From: Oscillibacter sp.
GTDB taxonomy: Bacteria > Bacillota > Clostridia > Oscillospirales > Oscillospiraceae
Direction: 5' to 3'
Assembly (NCBI GenBank): GCA_003539495.1
Contig: DPPB01000031.1
Location: 1-64,000 of the forward strand
Length of the DNA: 64,000 nucleotides
Part shown: in pieces, positions 24,300-32,869 of the stretch
How the letters are laid out: the number at the start of each line of letters is the position of its first letter
Position numbering within the stretch: position 1 is the stretch's first letter
The notes under the pieces: model-generated
What the model was told of the DNA's origin: nothing
Seen by the model: only the letters and a program-made list of their open reading frames with translations
The model's database searches: none
Translations under genes and position numbers: made by a program

Positions 24300-24552
24300 C
24301 TTGGGGTGACAAAAAGCCTCACCCCTGACAAAATTCAGGGGTGAGGTAAAAAGCTTTACTCCACGGTTCCACCCTGCTTACGGAAATACTCCGTCGCTCG
24401 TGTCCTCTGTAACGGGAGGCCCCGTTCCGCTCCTCACGGACAGCTCGGGAGTGGTACCGATCCTTCCTCACCGCAGTGCGCTTTCAGCCGGGGCGCTCCT
24501 CTCTTTGGCGGCAGGCGGGGATCTCTTCTCCGTCAATGCATTTTCTTGATTA
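24300..24552 (-). ncRNA. T-box riboswitch, threonine type, upstream of thrS
   Basis: On the minus strand the leader carries the conserved T-box antiterminator sequence AGCAGGGTGGAACCGTGG (24361-24378), then a terminator with stem CCTCACCCCTGA / TCAGGGGTGAGG and a T-run (about 24310-24346). Upstream lie Stem I-like helices with GAGAAGAG and GGTACCACTC, the ACC there being a plausible threonine specifier. Uncharged tRNA-Thr should stabilise the antiterminator and allow thrS transcription. Confidence 0.9.
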
Positions 24553-24558
24553 CAGCAT

Positions 24559-24587
24559 ATTATAAGCACCTTTTCCCGGCTTGTCAA
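24559..24587 (-). promoter_or_regulatory. thrS/T-box promoter
   Basis: TTGACA (minus, 24582-24587) and TATAAT (24559-24564), 17-base spacer: perfect consensus. The -35 box overlaps the stop codon of the upstream fusion gene. Confidence 0.9.
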
Positions 24588-26104
24588 TGGACAAGTTGCA
24601 AATTTTTTCCCTGCAAAATTTCCTCTGCCCTGTCCACCACGGTGGCCCGGGGTGCTGCGGCCAGCAGCTTCTCCCGGCCCCGGAAGCCCCAGCTCACGCC
24701 GATATACTTCATGGTGCAGTTTTGCGCCGTCTGAATATCCACCTCGCTGTCGCCCACATAGATGGCGCTATCCCGGGGGCAGCCCAGCTCCTTCAAGGCG
24801 CAAAGCACCAGATCCGGCGCGGGCTTGGGCGGCAGATCGTCCCGCTGGCCGAAGGCCGGCACGCCGGGGAAGAACTTCTGGGCCAAGGCCTTGGTGGTGG
24901 GGTCGGGCTTATTGGAGACAATGGCCACCTGCACTCCGGATTTCCGGAGCCTGTCCAGCAGCTCTGGAATCCCCGGATAGGGGCGGGTCTTGATGCAGTT
25001 GTGGGCCTGGTACCAGGCCTTATACTCTGTCAGCAGGGCCGCAAATTCCTCCTCCCCCACCGTATCCGGCAGGGCCCGGCGCATGAGCTTTCCCGCGCCG
25101 TTTCCTACAAAGGCGCGCACCTCCTCCAGCGTCCTGGCCGGGTAGCCGTGGGCCATGAGCACATGGTTCACGGAGTCCTGCATGTCCTCCAGGGTGTCCA
25201 GCAGCGTGCCGTCCATGTCAAACAGCACGGCCCGGGCCCGGGACTTTCTGTGCAGCCTCGGCAGGTACAGCAGTAGGCTGCTGCCCAGTATCAGCAACAT
25301 GGCCACATAGTCCAGAGGTGCCGTCCGTTCCCGGAGGACTATCACCCCGAGGATCGTGGTGAAGACAGGGCTTAGCGTGCAAAACAGGCTGGCCCGGTCC
25401 GCACCGATATGACTCCGGGCTATGGGCTGCAGGGTGTGGCCAAAGCCGGTACACACCACCGCCAGGGCGGCGATGATACCCCACTCCCCGCCGGATTGAG
25501 GCAGCCGGGGCGACTCAAACAGGAAGGAAGCCAGCAGTGCATACAGGCCCAGAAAGCCAATCCCCAGTACGCCCAGGACGGAGCCATCCGTCTTGTGGCT
25601 GATGTGCTCAGTGGTAATGATGGCCACAGCGTACAAAAAAGCCGCCAGCAATGCGATGCATTCTCCCGCCCCCAGGCGGAAGCCCCCGCCCTTTAGGGCC
25701 AGCATAGCCACACCCCCCACGGCGATAGCGGCGCACAGCAGGCCCATAGCCTTGGGCCGGATACGATGCAGAGCCGACTCCAGCAGCGGCACAAGGATGA
25801 TAGCCAGATTCTCCAGCAGAGAAACCGTACCGGCGTGCGCCGTTTTGAGGGCCAGCATCTCGCAGCTCATCACCAGGAAAAAGAGGAAGCCCACCAGGGC
25901 TCCGCCCAAAATCGTGCAGCGGTCCAGCCTTCCCATCATCTTTTTGCCGAGCAGGGCAAACAGCAGTATAAATACCAGCAAAAACCGCGCCGCCAGGATA
26001 TTGAAGGCGCCCATGGTGCTCAACCCCATTTTGCTGAACACAAAAGAGGTACTGCAGGCTATGATAGCCGCCGTCATCAGCACCTCTGCTTTTCTCTCAG
26101 ACAT
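24584..26104 (-). CDS. EamA-type transporter fused to a HAD phosphatase
   Basis: One uninterrupted frame of 506 residues joins two normally separate proteins. Residues 5-285 are a ten-helix drug/metabolite transporter with two EamA repeats. Residues 289-506 are a HAD-family hydrolase of the phosphoglycolate phosphatase type: DMDGTLLDT nucleophile motif at about 296, VAIVSNKPDPTT (motif II), then KPAPD and YVGDSEVDIQTA (motifs III/IV). The junction is a short basic stretch (PRLHRKSRARAVLF). Start 26104 has GAGGAGG; the longer frame is unsupported. The phosphatase could act on what the transporter moves, but no substrate is evident. A missing stop from a sequencing error is an alternative. Confidence 0.85.
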   Translation of the reverse strand: MSERKAEVLMTAAIIACSTSFVFSKMGLSTMGAFNILAARFLLVFILLFALLGKKMMGRLDRCTILGGALVGFLFFLVMSCEMLALKTAHAGTVSLLENLAIILVPLLESALHRIRPKAMGLLCAAIAVGGVAMLALKGGGFRLGAGECIALLAAFLYAVAIITTEHISHKTDGSVLGVLGIGFLGLYALLASFLFESPRLPQSGGEWGIIAALAVVCTGFGHTLQPIARSHIGADRASLFCTLSPVFTTILGVIVLRERTAPLDYVAMLLILGSSLLLYLPRLHRKSRARAVLFDMDGTLLDTLEDMQDSVNHVLMAHGYPARTLEEVRAFVGNGAGKLMRRALPDTVGEEEFAALLTEYKAWYQAHNCIKTRPYPGIPELLDRLRKSGVQVAIVSNKPDPTTKALAQKFFPGVPAFGQRDDLPPKPAPDLVLCALKELGCPRDSAIYVGDSEVDIQTAQNCTMKYIGVSWGFRGREKLLAAAPRATVVDRAEEILQGKNLQLVH

Positions 26105-26227
26105 TTTTATACCTCCTCGGTATCGGGTCATTTTGCCCCCGTATTATATACCGCACCGCGGCGCAAAGTAAACCCCCATATTCCTCTTTTTTATCTTTTT
26201 TTACTCCCTTTTGTGCCAAAGTTCGCA

Positions 26228-26256
26228 TTGCAAAGGTTCGCCGCCTGTGCTATACT
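26228..26256 (+). promoter_or_regulatory. Promoter of the MscS-type channel gene
   Basis: TTGCAA (26228-26233), 17 bases, TATACT (26251-26256). Confidence 0.75.
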
Positions 26257-26282
26257 GATGAAAAATCGCCGGGAGGTGCGGC

Positions 26283-27074
26283 ATGGAACGGATCTTGGCC
26301 TATTTCGGCTCCTACAAGTTCATTTTCAGTGTCTGCATCGTGGCCGCGGCCCTGGTGTGCTGGCTGTTGCTGCGGCATCTGATTCACCGCTTCACGGAGA
26401 AAATCACTGCTGCCAGCGCCCTATCCGGCCGCCGCCAGACTTACCTGGCCCTGGCGCTGAACTCCGTGCGGGGGCTGCTGGCGCTGCTGGCGCTGATCCT
26501 GGTCCTGCAGGTCCACGGGGTGAATGTCTCCTCCCTGATAGCAGGCCTGGGTATCATCGGCGCCATTGTGGGCCTGGCGCTGCAGGACATGCTGAAGGAT
26601 GTTATCATGGGCACCAATATCCTCACCGGGGAGTATTTTGCCGTGGGGGATGTGATTAAGTACGGCGACCTCACCGGCGAGGTGGTGCAGTTTTCCCTGC
26701 GCTCCACCAAGATCCGGGAGCTGGCTACCAATAACATCGTCACCGTTTCCAACCGGAACATCTTTGAGGCCACGAGGGTCAGCAATGAGCTGTTTATCAC
26801 TGCTCCCACCTCCTATGCCGACGATCCCAACATCATTGAGCCCTTTTTACAGCAGCTTGCACGGGAGATTTCCGCCCTGCCGGATGTAGAGAGCTGTGAT
26901 TTTCTGGGGCTGAGTAATTTAGGGGAATATTCAGTGGATTACCTATGGGGTCTGCGGGCCAAGCCCGCCGTGCAAAGCGCTGTGCGCCGCCGGGCCCTGG
27001 GCCACATCCGCCACCGGTTTGCGGAAAATGGCTTTACCATCCCTTACCCGCAGATGGACGTACACACAGATTGA
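26283..27074 (+). CDS. mscS: Small mechanosensitive channel (MscS family)
   Basis: A 263-residue channel with three transmembrane helices (about residues 12-30, 55-75, 85-110). The third is Gly/Ala-rich (GLGIIGAIVGLALQDMLKD), lining the pore as in E. coli MscS, and is followed by the beta domain (VGDVIKYGDLTGEVVQFSLRSTK) and a cytoplasmic vestibule. It opens on hypo-osmotic shock to release solutes. Single-gene unit with its own promoter and terminator; GGGAGG precedes the ATG. Confidence 0.9.
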   Translation: MERILAYFGSYKFIFSVCIVAAALVCWLLLRHLIHRFTEKITAASALSGRRQTYLALALNSVRGLLALLALILVLQVHGVNVSSLIAGLGIIGAIVGLALQDMLKDVIMGTNILTGEYFAVGDVIKYGDLTGEVVQFSLRSTKIRELATNNIVTVSNRNIFEATRVSNELFITAPTSYADDPNIIEPFLQQLAREISALPDVESCDFLGLSNLGEYSVDYLWGLRAKPAVQSAVRRRALGHIRHRFAENGFTIPYPQMDVHTD

Positions 27075-27084
27075 ACACACAGCA

Positions 27085-27113
27085 AAAAGCAGGCCCAGGG
27101 CCTGCTTTTTTTG
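27085..27113. terminator. Bidirectional terminator
   Basis: Stem AAAAGCAGGCCC / GGGCCTGCTTTT with T-runs on both strands. It ends mscS and the long minus-strand operon that closes with the ROK-like gene. Confidence 0.8.
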
Positions 27114-27177
27114 CCGATGAGATAATGCCGGGCTGCAGGATTTTCTTCGTTCCGCCGCCCGGCATATATTTTATTAT

Positions 27178-28494
27178 TTATTCCGCGGCAGCTTCCAGCA
27201 TTGCCGCAGCGGCGGCCTGTCCCACCCGGCGGAAGGACTCCTCCGGCAGGAAAATCTCCATCCCCTCTCCGGTTTTCGCAAGCTCCGCCCGGCAGGCATT
27301 TACCAGGCATTCGCCGCCGGCGCCGTCCACGACCCGGCCCAAAAGCAGCACATTTTCGCACCCGAGCAATCGCCGATACCAGGGTAGGGTCTGCCCCAGC
27401 ATGCGCCCCAAGGTGAAAAATGCATCCAATGCCCGGTCATCGCCGGCTTCCGCTCGCTCCTGGATCCAGCGCAATCTCTGCGCCGGGGTGTCTCCCTCCG
27501 GAGCAAGGCCGCATTGGGCTGCCAAGCGGATCACGCCCTCCTGGGAGAAATACCGCTCCCCCACGCCCCGGTCCCCGGACCAAGGATCCACAGAGGCGGC
27601 AGGATGCAGGTCCACCGGTAAAAATGCCAGCTCATTGAGCCAGCCGGTAATGCGTCCGCCGCCGTCCACATAGCCCCCCGCCTGGCTGGTGCCCATGGCG
27701 ATGCCCAGGAGCTTCCGCCGTCCCAGGCTCACGGCCCCGGCCAGAGCCGCCACATCGCCGTCGTTGCACACGACGCAGGGAACATCCCCGCAGACCTCCC
27801 GCACCGCCCGGCGCAGAAGCTCCCGGCCGCAGTGGTCAAGCTCCGCAGCCGGCGCACTCATAAACAGGCTGGACCGGCGAATTTCGCCCTCCAGCACCAC
27901 CCCGGCTGTGGAGATGCCCACGGCGTCCACCCCGGGCAGATGGGCCTTGGCTGCCCGCAGGGCCGCGGTGATGCCCTCATAGTGATAGCGCAGATCCCCG
28001 GCCGATTTGGGCTGCCAGACCACTTCCTCGGCATAAACGGTCTCCCCGTCCATCACCGCCGCAGCCTTGCGGTCGCTGCCGCCCAGGTCGATGCCGATGC
28101 GGCAGCCCACCGTACTGGCGGATATGGGATGCACAGCCTCCTGCACCGCCGGCAGCGTCGGATGCAGCTCCACTCGAAAAGGTGCCCCATAGATGCCGGA
28201 CATAAAGTCCCGGTCAAAGGTCCTGACGCCGCCCGGGCCATAGGCCTCCTGCAGCCAGCGGAAAACCGTTTCATCCGCTGTCACCAGTGTGCAGCCACCC
28301 TGGAGCCACAGGGCTGTTTTTACCAGCAGCTGCGTATATTTTTCGTCCGCTGCCTGCTGCTCCTGCGCCCGGTGCAGCCTTAGTGAAAGATGTGTGCATC
28401 CCCCGGGGCGCAGCACCGCCACCGTGGCGGTGCGGTCTGCCGTGGTCTCATGGGCCCGCACAAAGGCACCTATGGGCCGGAAATCAATCTCCAT
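27178..28494 (-). CDS. ROK-like sugar kinase/ASKHA-fold protein without the zinc motif
   Basis: A 438-residue protein. About 130 N-terminal residues of unknown kind precede an ASKHA-fold domain with CRIGIDLGGSDRKAAAV (phosphate-1), AVGISTAGVVLEGEI, CVVCNDGDVAALA and GIAMGTSQAGGYVD (adenosine motif). The CxCGxxGC zinc site typical of ROK kinases and repressors is absent. Start 28494 overlaps the end of rsfS by 11 bases and has no clear ribosome-binding site, suggesting coupling. The substrate is unknown; a hexose or N-acetylhexosamine is the generic expectation. Confidence 0.7.
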   Translation of the reverse strand: MEIDFRPIGAFVRAHETTADRTATVAVLRPGGCTHLSLRLHRAQEQQAADEKYTQLLVKTALWLQGGCTLVTADETVFRWLQEAYGPGGVRTFDRDFMSGIYGAPFRVELHPTLPAVQEAVHPISASTVGCRIGIDLGGSDRKAAAVMDGETVYAEEVVWQPKSAGDLRYHYEGITAALRAAKAHLPGVDAVGISTAGVVLEGEIRRSSLFMSAPAAELDHCGRELLRRAVREVCGDVPCVVCNDGDVAALAGAVSLGRRKLLGIAMGTSQAGGYVDGGGRITGWLNELAFLPVDLHPAASVDPWSGDRGVGERYFSQEGVIRLAAQCGLAPEGDTPAQRLRWIQERAEAGDDRALDAFFTLGRMLGQTLPWYRRLLGCENVLLLGRVVDGAGGECLVNACRAELAKTGEGMEIFLPEESFRRVGQAAAAAMLEAAAE

Positions 28495-28855
28495 CGGTGA
28501 CGACGCCGGCCAGGTCCACGCTCTTGCCGTCCCGCCACAGGCGCTCCAGGCCGTAAAACTCCCGGGCCTCGCCGCTGAACACATGCACGGCGATGCAGCC
28601 GTAGTCCAGCAGCACCCAGGTGCCGCCCCGATAGCCCTCCCGGTGCAGGGGCTCCTCGCCGGCCTGCTCTGTGAGCACCTTTTCCACGTTGTCCACCAAG
28701 GCGTTGATCTGCGTGTTGGATGAGCCGGTACATAGCACAAAATAATCCGCCAGGGTGGTCAGGTCCGCGATCTCCAGCACCTGGATCTCCCGGCCCTTCT
28801 TCTCCGACAGTGCCCGGGCCGCCAGCAGCGCCAGTTCTCTGGGTGTTTTATTCAT
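28484..28855 (-). CDS. rsfS: Ribosome silencing factor
   Basis: A 123-residue RsfS/Iojap/YbeB protein that binds ribosomal protein uL14 and blocks subunit joining when nutrients are short. Signature: DLTTLADYFVLCTGSSNTQI, then GTWVLLDYGCIAVHVF. Start 28855 overlaps the end of nadD-yqeK by four bases. The order nadD-yqeK-rsfS is the standard Firmicute one. Confidence 0.95.
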   Translation of the reverse strand: MNKTPRELALLAARALSEKKGREIQVLEIADLTTLADYFVLCTGSSNTQINALVDNVEKVLTEQAGEEPLHREGYRGGTWVLLDYGCIAVHVFSGEAREFYGLERLWRDGKSVDLAGVVTDGD

Positions 28856-30054
28856 TCTATCGTTCCTCCGATCTCTCGTTGTATATAGCTTAGAGCCTCC
28901 TGCGTATTGGGATGCACCGGGCTGCCGTAGCCCTGCAGCTCCACGATGGAATCCGCCAGGGCCCGGCACAGGCCCCGGTCCAGGTCCTCATGCACCGCCG
29001 TGCGCAGCTCCTCCACCCCGGGAAAGCTGCGGCTGGGCTCAATATAGTCCGCCAGATAGATAATCTTCTCCAGCAGGGTCATGTCCGCCTTGCCGGTGGT
29101 GTGGTAGAAAATGGCGTTATAAATTTCGTCCGAAACGCCGAAGCGGTCCTGGGCCACCGCCGCGCCGGTCTTGGAATGGAGCAGCTTGAGATAGTTCCGC
29201 TCCATCTCGTCCAGCGGGATGGCGTAGTGTCGGCACAGGGACAGCTGCTGGGGAAGATCCAGCTTTTTGGTGCAGTCGTGGAGCAGGGCCGCGATCCTGG
29301 CCGCCGTCACATCCGCGCCGTATTTTTCCGCCAGGAAGGCCGCCTCCTGCTCCGTGCCCAGCACATGGGGCATACGCTTGGGCTTTAAATAGCTCAGGGC
29401 AATGGGCCGCAGCTCCTCCGGCGTCAGATGCTTCAGATCCGTCGCCGTGCCATACAGCCCCTTGCGCAGAATATACCCGTACACTGGCTCGGTGAGATAC
29501 GCCCGGCCCCGTCCCCGGGCCAGCTCCTCCCGCAGCTGCGTGGAGGACACCTCGATGACCTCCGGGTTCATCACCACGGTCACCCGGGCTGAAAATGCCT
29601 TCTCCAGCTTTTCCTTCTGCCGGGCAAAGGCCGCCGCCTCGTCCGCCGTCCTGCGGCTGAACACCGCCAGGGTGGCCAGGCGGCAGATCTCCTCCGGCCG
29701 GCGCCAGGTCTCGAAGGAGAGAAACATGTCCGATCCCATGAGGAAAAACAGCTCATCCGCCGGATACTGCTCCCGCAGCGCCGCCAGGGTGTCGCAGCTG
29801 TAGCTGGCCCCCTGCCGCCGCAGCTCCAGGTCCGTCACCTCTGCCGGAACCGGCAGCTCCCCGGTACACAGCTGTACCATTTCCAGCCGATCCGCTGCAT
29901 CGGCACTGCCCGCAGGCAGGGGCTTGTGGGGCGGGATGGCATCCGGCACCAGCAGGAGCTTGTCCAGGCAAAGCCGCTTGGCCGCCGCTGTGGCCGCCGT
30001 CAGATGCCCCCGATGGATGGGATTGAAGGTGCCGCCGTAAATTCCGATCCGCAT
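28852..30054 (-). CDS. nadD: NadD-YqeK fusion: nicotinate-nucleotide adenylyltransferase plus HD hydrolase
   Basis: A 400-residue two-domain protein. Residues 1-200 are NadD, adding AMP to nicotinate mononucleotide in NAD synthesis (GIYGGTFNPIHRGHL; ISSTQLRE-like VSSTQLREEL). Residues 208-395 are YqeK, an HD-family hydrolase that cleaves Ap4A symmetrically in studied Firmicutes; its H230, H259-D260 and HSKTGA motifs are visible. These are usually separate adjacent genes, and fused forms occur in Clostridia. ATG 30054 is preferred to the GTG six bases upstream, which overlaps the yhbY stop. Confidence 0.93.
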   Translation of the reverse strand: MRIGIYGGTFNPIHRGHLTAATAAAKRLCLDKLLLVPDAIPPHKPLPAGSADAADRLEMVQLCTGELPVPAEVTDLELRRQGASYSCDTLAALREQYPADELFFLMGSDMFLSFETWRRPEEICRLATLAVFSRRTADEAAAFARQKEKLEKAFSARVTVVMNPEVIEVSSTQLREELARGRGRAYLTEPVYGYILRKGLYGTATDLKHLTPEELRPIALSYLKPKRMPHVLGTEQEAAFLAEKYGADVTAARIAALLHDCTKKLDLPQQLSLCRHYAIPLDEMERNYLKLLHSKTGAAVAQDRFGVSDEIYNAIFYHTTGKADMTLLEKIIYLADYIEPSRSFPGVEELRTAVHEDLDRGLCRALADSIVELQGYGSPVHPNTQEALSYIQREIGGTIE

Positions 30055-30056
30055 GG

Positions 30057-30377
30057 TCACACGCTCCGGCGGGGTGCCTTCACCAGCTCGATCTTGCGCT
30101 TGGTTTTATCGTGCTGCATGCGGTACAGGACGAATTTGTTCCCGATGACCTGCACCACCTCACTGCGGGTGGCAATCTTCAGCTCCTCGGCAGCCTCCCG
30201 CGCGGTGAGCATAGAATTCTCCAGCACCTTGCCCTTAACCAGCTCCCGGGCCTCCAGGGCATCGTCCGCCTGCTTCACCAGGTTGTCGCTGATGCCGTCC
30301 TTACCTATATGAATGATGGTGTCCAGGGTAGAGGCCAGGCCCCGCAGCTGGGCACGCTGCTTGCTTGTCAGTTCCAT
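30057..30377 (-). CDS. yhbY: YhbY-type CRM-domain RNA-binding protein
   Basis: A 106-residue CRM-domain protein (LTSKQRAQLRGLA, IGKDGIS, GNKFVLYR) that associates with pre-50S particles in assembly. Located between rdgB and nadD in a ribosome/NAD housekeeping operon. Confidence 0.93.
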   Translation of the reverse strand: MELTSKQRAQLRGLASTLDTIIHIGKDGISDNLVKQADDALEARELVKGKVLENSMLTAREAAEELKIATRSEVVQVIGNKFVLYRMQHDKTKRKIELVKAPRRSV

Positions 30378-30379
30378 AA

Positions 30380-30970
30380 TCAGTTCTTCTCCAAATACTC
30401 TTTTAATTCCACCGCAAAGGCCCGCAGGGCATTGCCCCGGTGGCTGATGGCGTTCTTCTCCTCAGCTGTCAGCTGGGCAAAGGTCTTGCGCAGACCCGGC
30501 ACAAAGAATACCGGGTCGTAGCCGAAGCCGCCGTCTCCCATAGGGGCGTAGGCAATGGTGCCCGGGCATTCGCCCTCCGCCGTCAGCTCTGTGCCGTCGG
30601 GGAATAGGCACACCACCGAGGTGTGGAAATGGGCCGCCCGGGTCATGGAGCCCCGCATGTTCTGCAGCAGCAGGCGGCAGCGGGCCGCGTCGTCATCCAG
30701 CCCGCCGTACCGGGCGGAGTATACCCCCGGGGCGCCGTTTAGGGCATCTACACACAGGCCGCTGTCGTCGGCGATGGCCGGCAGACCGCTGGCCTCCATG
30801 ACGGCCCTGGCCTTGATGCGGGCGTTTTCCGTGAACGTTGCGCCGTCCTCCTCCGGCTCGAGGTCCAGACCCAGATCCGATTGGAGCACCACCTCCACGC
30901 CCAGCTCACCTAAGATTTTCTGCATTTCTGCCAGCTTTCCCTTGTTGTGGGATGCCAATATGAATTTCAT
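30380..30970 (-). CDS. rdgB: XTP/dITP diphosphatase (RdgB/HAM1)
   Basis: A 196-residue house-cleaning pyrophosphatase removing non-canonical purine triphosphates. Family motifs: LASHNKGKLAEM at the N-terminus, FTENARIKA, ADDSGLCVDALNGAPGVYSARY and GFGYDPVF. Standard length. GGAGACGG precedes the ATG. It follows rph after 13 bases, the common Firmicute rph-rdgB pairing. Confidence 0.96.
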   Translation of the reverse strand: MKFILASHNKGKLAEMQKILGELGVEVVLQSDLGLDLEPEEDGATFTENARIKARAVMEASGLPAIADDSGLCVDALNGAPGVYSARYGGLDDDAARCRLLLQNMRGSMTRAAHFHTSVVCLFPDGTELTAEGECPGTIAYAPMGDGGFGYDPVFFVPGLRKTFAQLTAEEKNAISHRGNALRAFAVELKEYLEKN

Positions 30971-30983
30971 AATGCCGTCTCCT

Positions 30984-31700
30984 TTACCGCTGCAAAATCT
31001 CCCGCTGCTTTTCCATCAGCTCCCGGATGCCCTTCGCGCACAGGCGCACCAGCTCCTGCTGCTCCGAGAGGGTAAAGCTTCGGCCCTCGCCGGTGCCCTG
31101 GAGCTCAATGAGTTCTCCTTTTTCGTTCATGACGCAGTTCAGGTCTACCTGGGCCCGGCTGTCCTCGCTGTAGGGCAGATCCAGCACAGGCACCTCGTCG
31201 ATGATGCCCGCACTCACTGCCGCCACCTGGTGGATAATGGGGTCCCGCATTACCTTCCCCTCCGCCAGCAGCTTGCGGCAGGCCAGGGCTAGGGCCACAA
31301 AGCCGCCGGTAACGGAGGCGGTACGGGTGCCGCCGTCCCCCTGCAAAACATCGCAATCCACGGTGATAGTCCGCTCCCCCAGAGCCTCCCTGTCCACCGC
31401 CGAGCGGAGGCTGCGGCCGATAAGCCGCTGAATTTCCGCACTGCGGCCGGAGAGCTTCAGCTTGTCAATGTCCCGGTGGGAGCGCTCCCGGTTAGCCCGG
31501 GGCAGCATGGAGTATTCCGCCGTCACCCAGCCGTGTCCTTCCGGCACATGGGGCGGCGTTTTCTCCTCCACCGAGGCGTTGCACAGCACCACCGTGTCGC
31601 CGCAGCGAATCAGGACGCTGCCCTCGGCGAATTTTATATAGTCCTTTGTCAGCTCCACGGGGCGAAGCTGGTCAAAGGCCCGTCCGTCTGCTCTGGTCAT
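30984..31700 (-). CDS. rph: Ribonuclease PH
   Basis: A 238-residue phosphorolytic 3'-5' exoribonuclease that trims tRNA 3' ends. Motifs: GWVTAEYSMLPRANRERSHRD, GRSLRSAVD, TVDCDVLQGDGGTRTASVTG and VLDLPYSEDSRAQVDLN. Standard length. GGGGGGAG before ATG. Operon with rdgB. Confidence 0.97.
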   Translation of the reverse strand: MTRADGRAFDQLRPVELTKDYIKFAEGSVLIRCGDTVVLCNASVEEKTPPHVPEGHGWVTAEYSMLPRANRERSHRDIDKLKLSGRSAEIQRLIGRSLRSAVDREALGERTITVDCDVLQGDGGTRTASVTGGFVALALACRKLLAEGKVMRDPIIHQVAAVSAGIIDEVPVLDLPYSEDSRAQVDLNCVMNEKGELIELQGTGEGRSFTLSEQQELVRLCAKGIRELMEKQREILQR

Positions 31701-31713
31701 AGTCTCCCCCCTG

Positions 31714-32583
31714 TTAAAACAGATCGTTTACAAATTCCTCCGGGTCAAAGGGCTTCAGATCGTCGATACCCTCGCCCACGCCTACAAATTTAACCGGCAC
31801 GCCCAGCTCCCTTGCGATGGCGATAACGATACCGCCCTTGGCCGTGCCGTCCAGCTTGGTAAGCACGATGCCCGTTAGGCCCGCCGTCTCCTTGAAGCTC
31901 CGGGCCTGGATAAGCCCGTTTTGCCCGGTGGTGGCGTCCAGCACCAGCAGCGTCTCCCGGCCCGCCTCCGGCAGCTCCCGGTCAATGATCTTGCGGAGCT
32001 TGGCCAGCTCGTTCATCAGGTTCTGCTTATTGTGCAGCCGCCCGGCGGTGTCGCACAGGACCACATCTATATTCCGGGCCTTGGCCGCCTGCAATGCATC
32101 AAACAGCACCGCTCCGGGGTCGGCCCCCTCATGCTGGCGCACAATAGGCACGTCCGCCCGCTTGGCCCATATCTCCAGCTGGTCGGCGGCAGCGGCCCGG
32201 AAGGTATCCGCCGCGCAGAGCAGGACCTTCTTGCCCTCCGCCTTCAGGCGGTTGGCCAGCTTGCCGATGGAGGTAGTCTTTCCCACGCCGTTGACGCCGA
32301 TGACCAGGATCACCGTGGGGCTCTTGGCGGTGTCCAGAGCAGTCTCGCCCACGGACAGCTTCTGCAGCAATATCTTCCGCAGCTCCGCCTTCACCTGTTC
32401 CGGATCCTTCATGTCGTAGCTGAACACGGCGTTGCGCAGGGAGTTCACCGACTCAGCGGCGATGTTCACCCCCACATCCGCCAGGATCAGGGATTCCTCC
32501 AGGTTATCAAAAAATTCATCGTCTAGCTTTTCCCAGTTCACATCCCCGAACCAGGCCTGCTTGAGCTTGCTGAAAATACCCAT
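31714..32583 (-). CDS. ftsY: Signal recognition particle receptor FtsY
   Basis: A 289-residue SRP GTPase that docks ribosome-nascent-chain-SRP complexes at the membrane. The NG domain is complete: helical N domain, then GVNGVGKTTSIGKLA (G1), DTFRAAAADQLE, DTAGRLHNK (G3) and TKLDGTAKGG (G4). The acidic A domain is nearly absent, as in many Firmicutes. Start 32583 follows CAGGAGG. It is the first gene of a run continuing to the ROK-like gene; smc lies upstream across a repeat-bearing gap. Confidence 0.96.
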   Translation of the reverse strand: MGIFSKLKQAWFGDVNWEKLDDEFFDNLEESLILADVGVNIAAESVNSLRNAVFSYDMKDPEQVKAELRKILLQKLSVGETALDTAKSPTVILVIGVNGVGKTTSIGKLANRLKAEGKKVLLCAADTFRAAAADQLEIWAKRADVPIVRQHEGADPGAVLFDALQAAKARNIDVVLCDTAGRLHNKQNLMNELAKLRKIIDRELPEAGRETLLVLDATTGQNGLIQARSFKETAGLTGIVLTKLDGTAKGGIVIAIARELGVPVKFVGVGEGIDDLKPFDPEEFVNDLF

Positions 32584-32869
32584 ATGCTGCCTCCTGTTGC
32601 AATAATCAAAATGTATCGTTCCACTTTCGGCGAGCCAATACCCGCCGGGCCGCTCCATGCCCTTTCATAGGGGCGCCCCTCACGGTCGCCCGCCACTCAA
32701 GCAGTGGGGCGTCGAGGACGCCGCCCCCTACGAAATTCTATTGAAAAACGGCATGCAGGGGTCGGCCTCCCGGATGACCCGAGCCACACTTGCACTGCAT
32801 TTTCTGCAATATGCCCAATGTGTCATTGTGCGGCCAGTGCGCACACCGGCTGTGGCCATCCGTTTTCCC
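32584..32869. other. smc-ftsY gap with palindromic repeats
   Basis: 286 bases without a gene. They contain GC-rich palindromic units (about 32665-32745, ending CCCCCTACG) resembling those at 22245-22432, and a dispersed GTCATTG repeat at 32822-32862. Confidence 0.6.
32822..32862 (+). repeat. Dispersed palindromic repeat, copy 2
   Basis: GTCATTGTGCGGCCAGTG-CGCA-CACCGGCTGTGGCCATCCG: the same ends and length as the copies at 40287 and 60320, with compensating changes in both arms. Confidence 0.65.
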
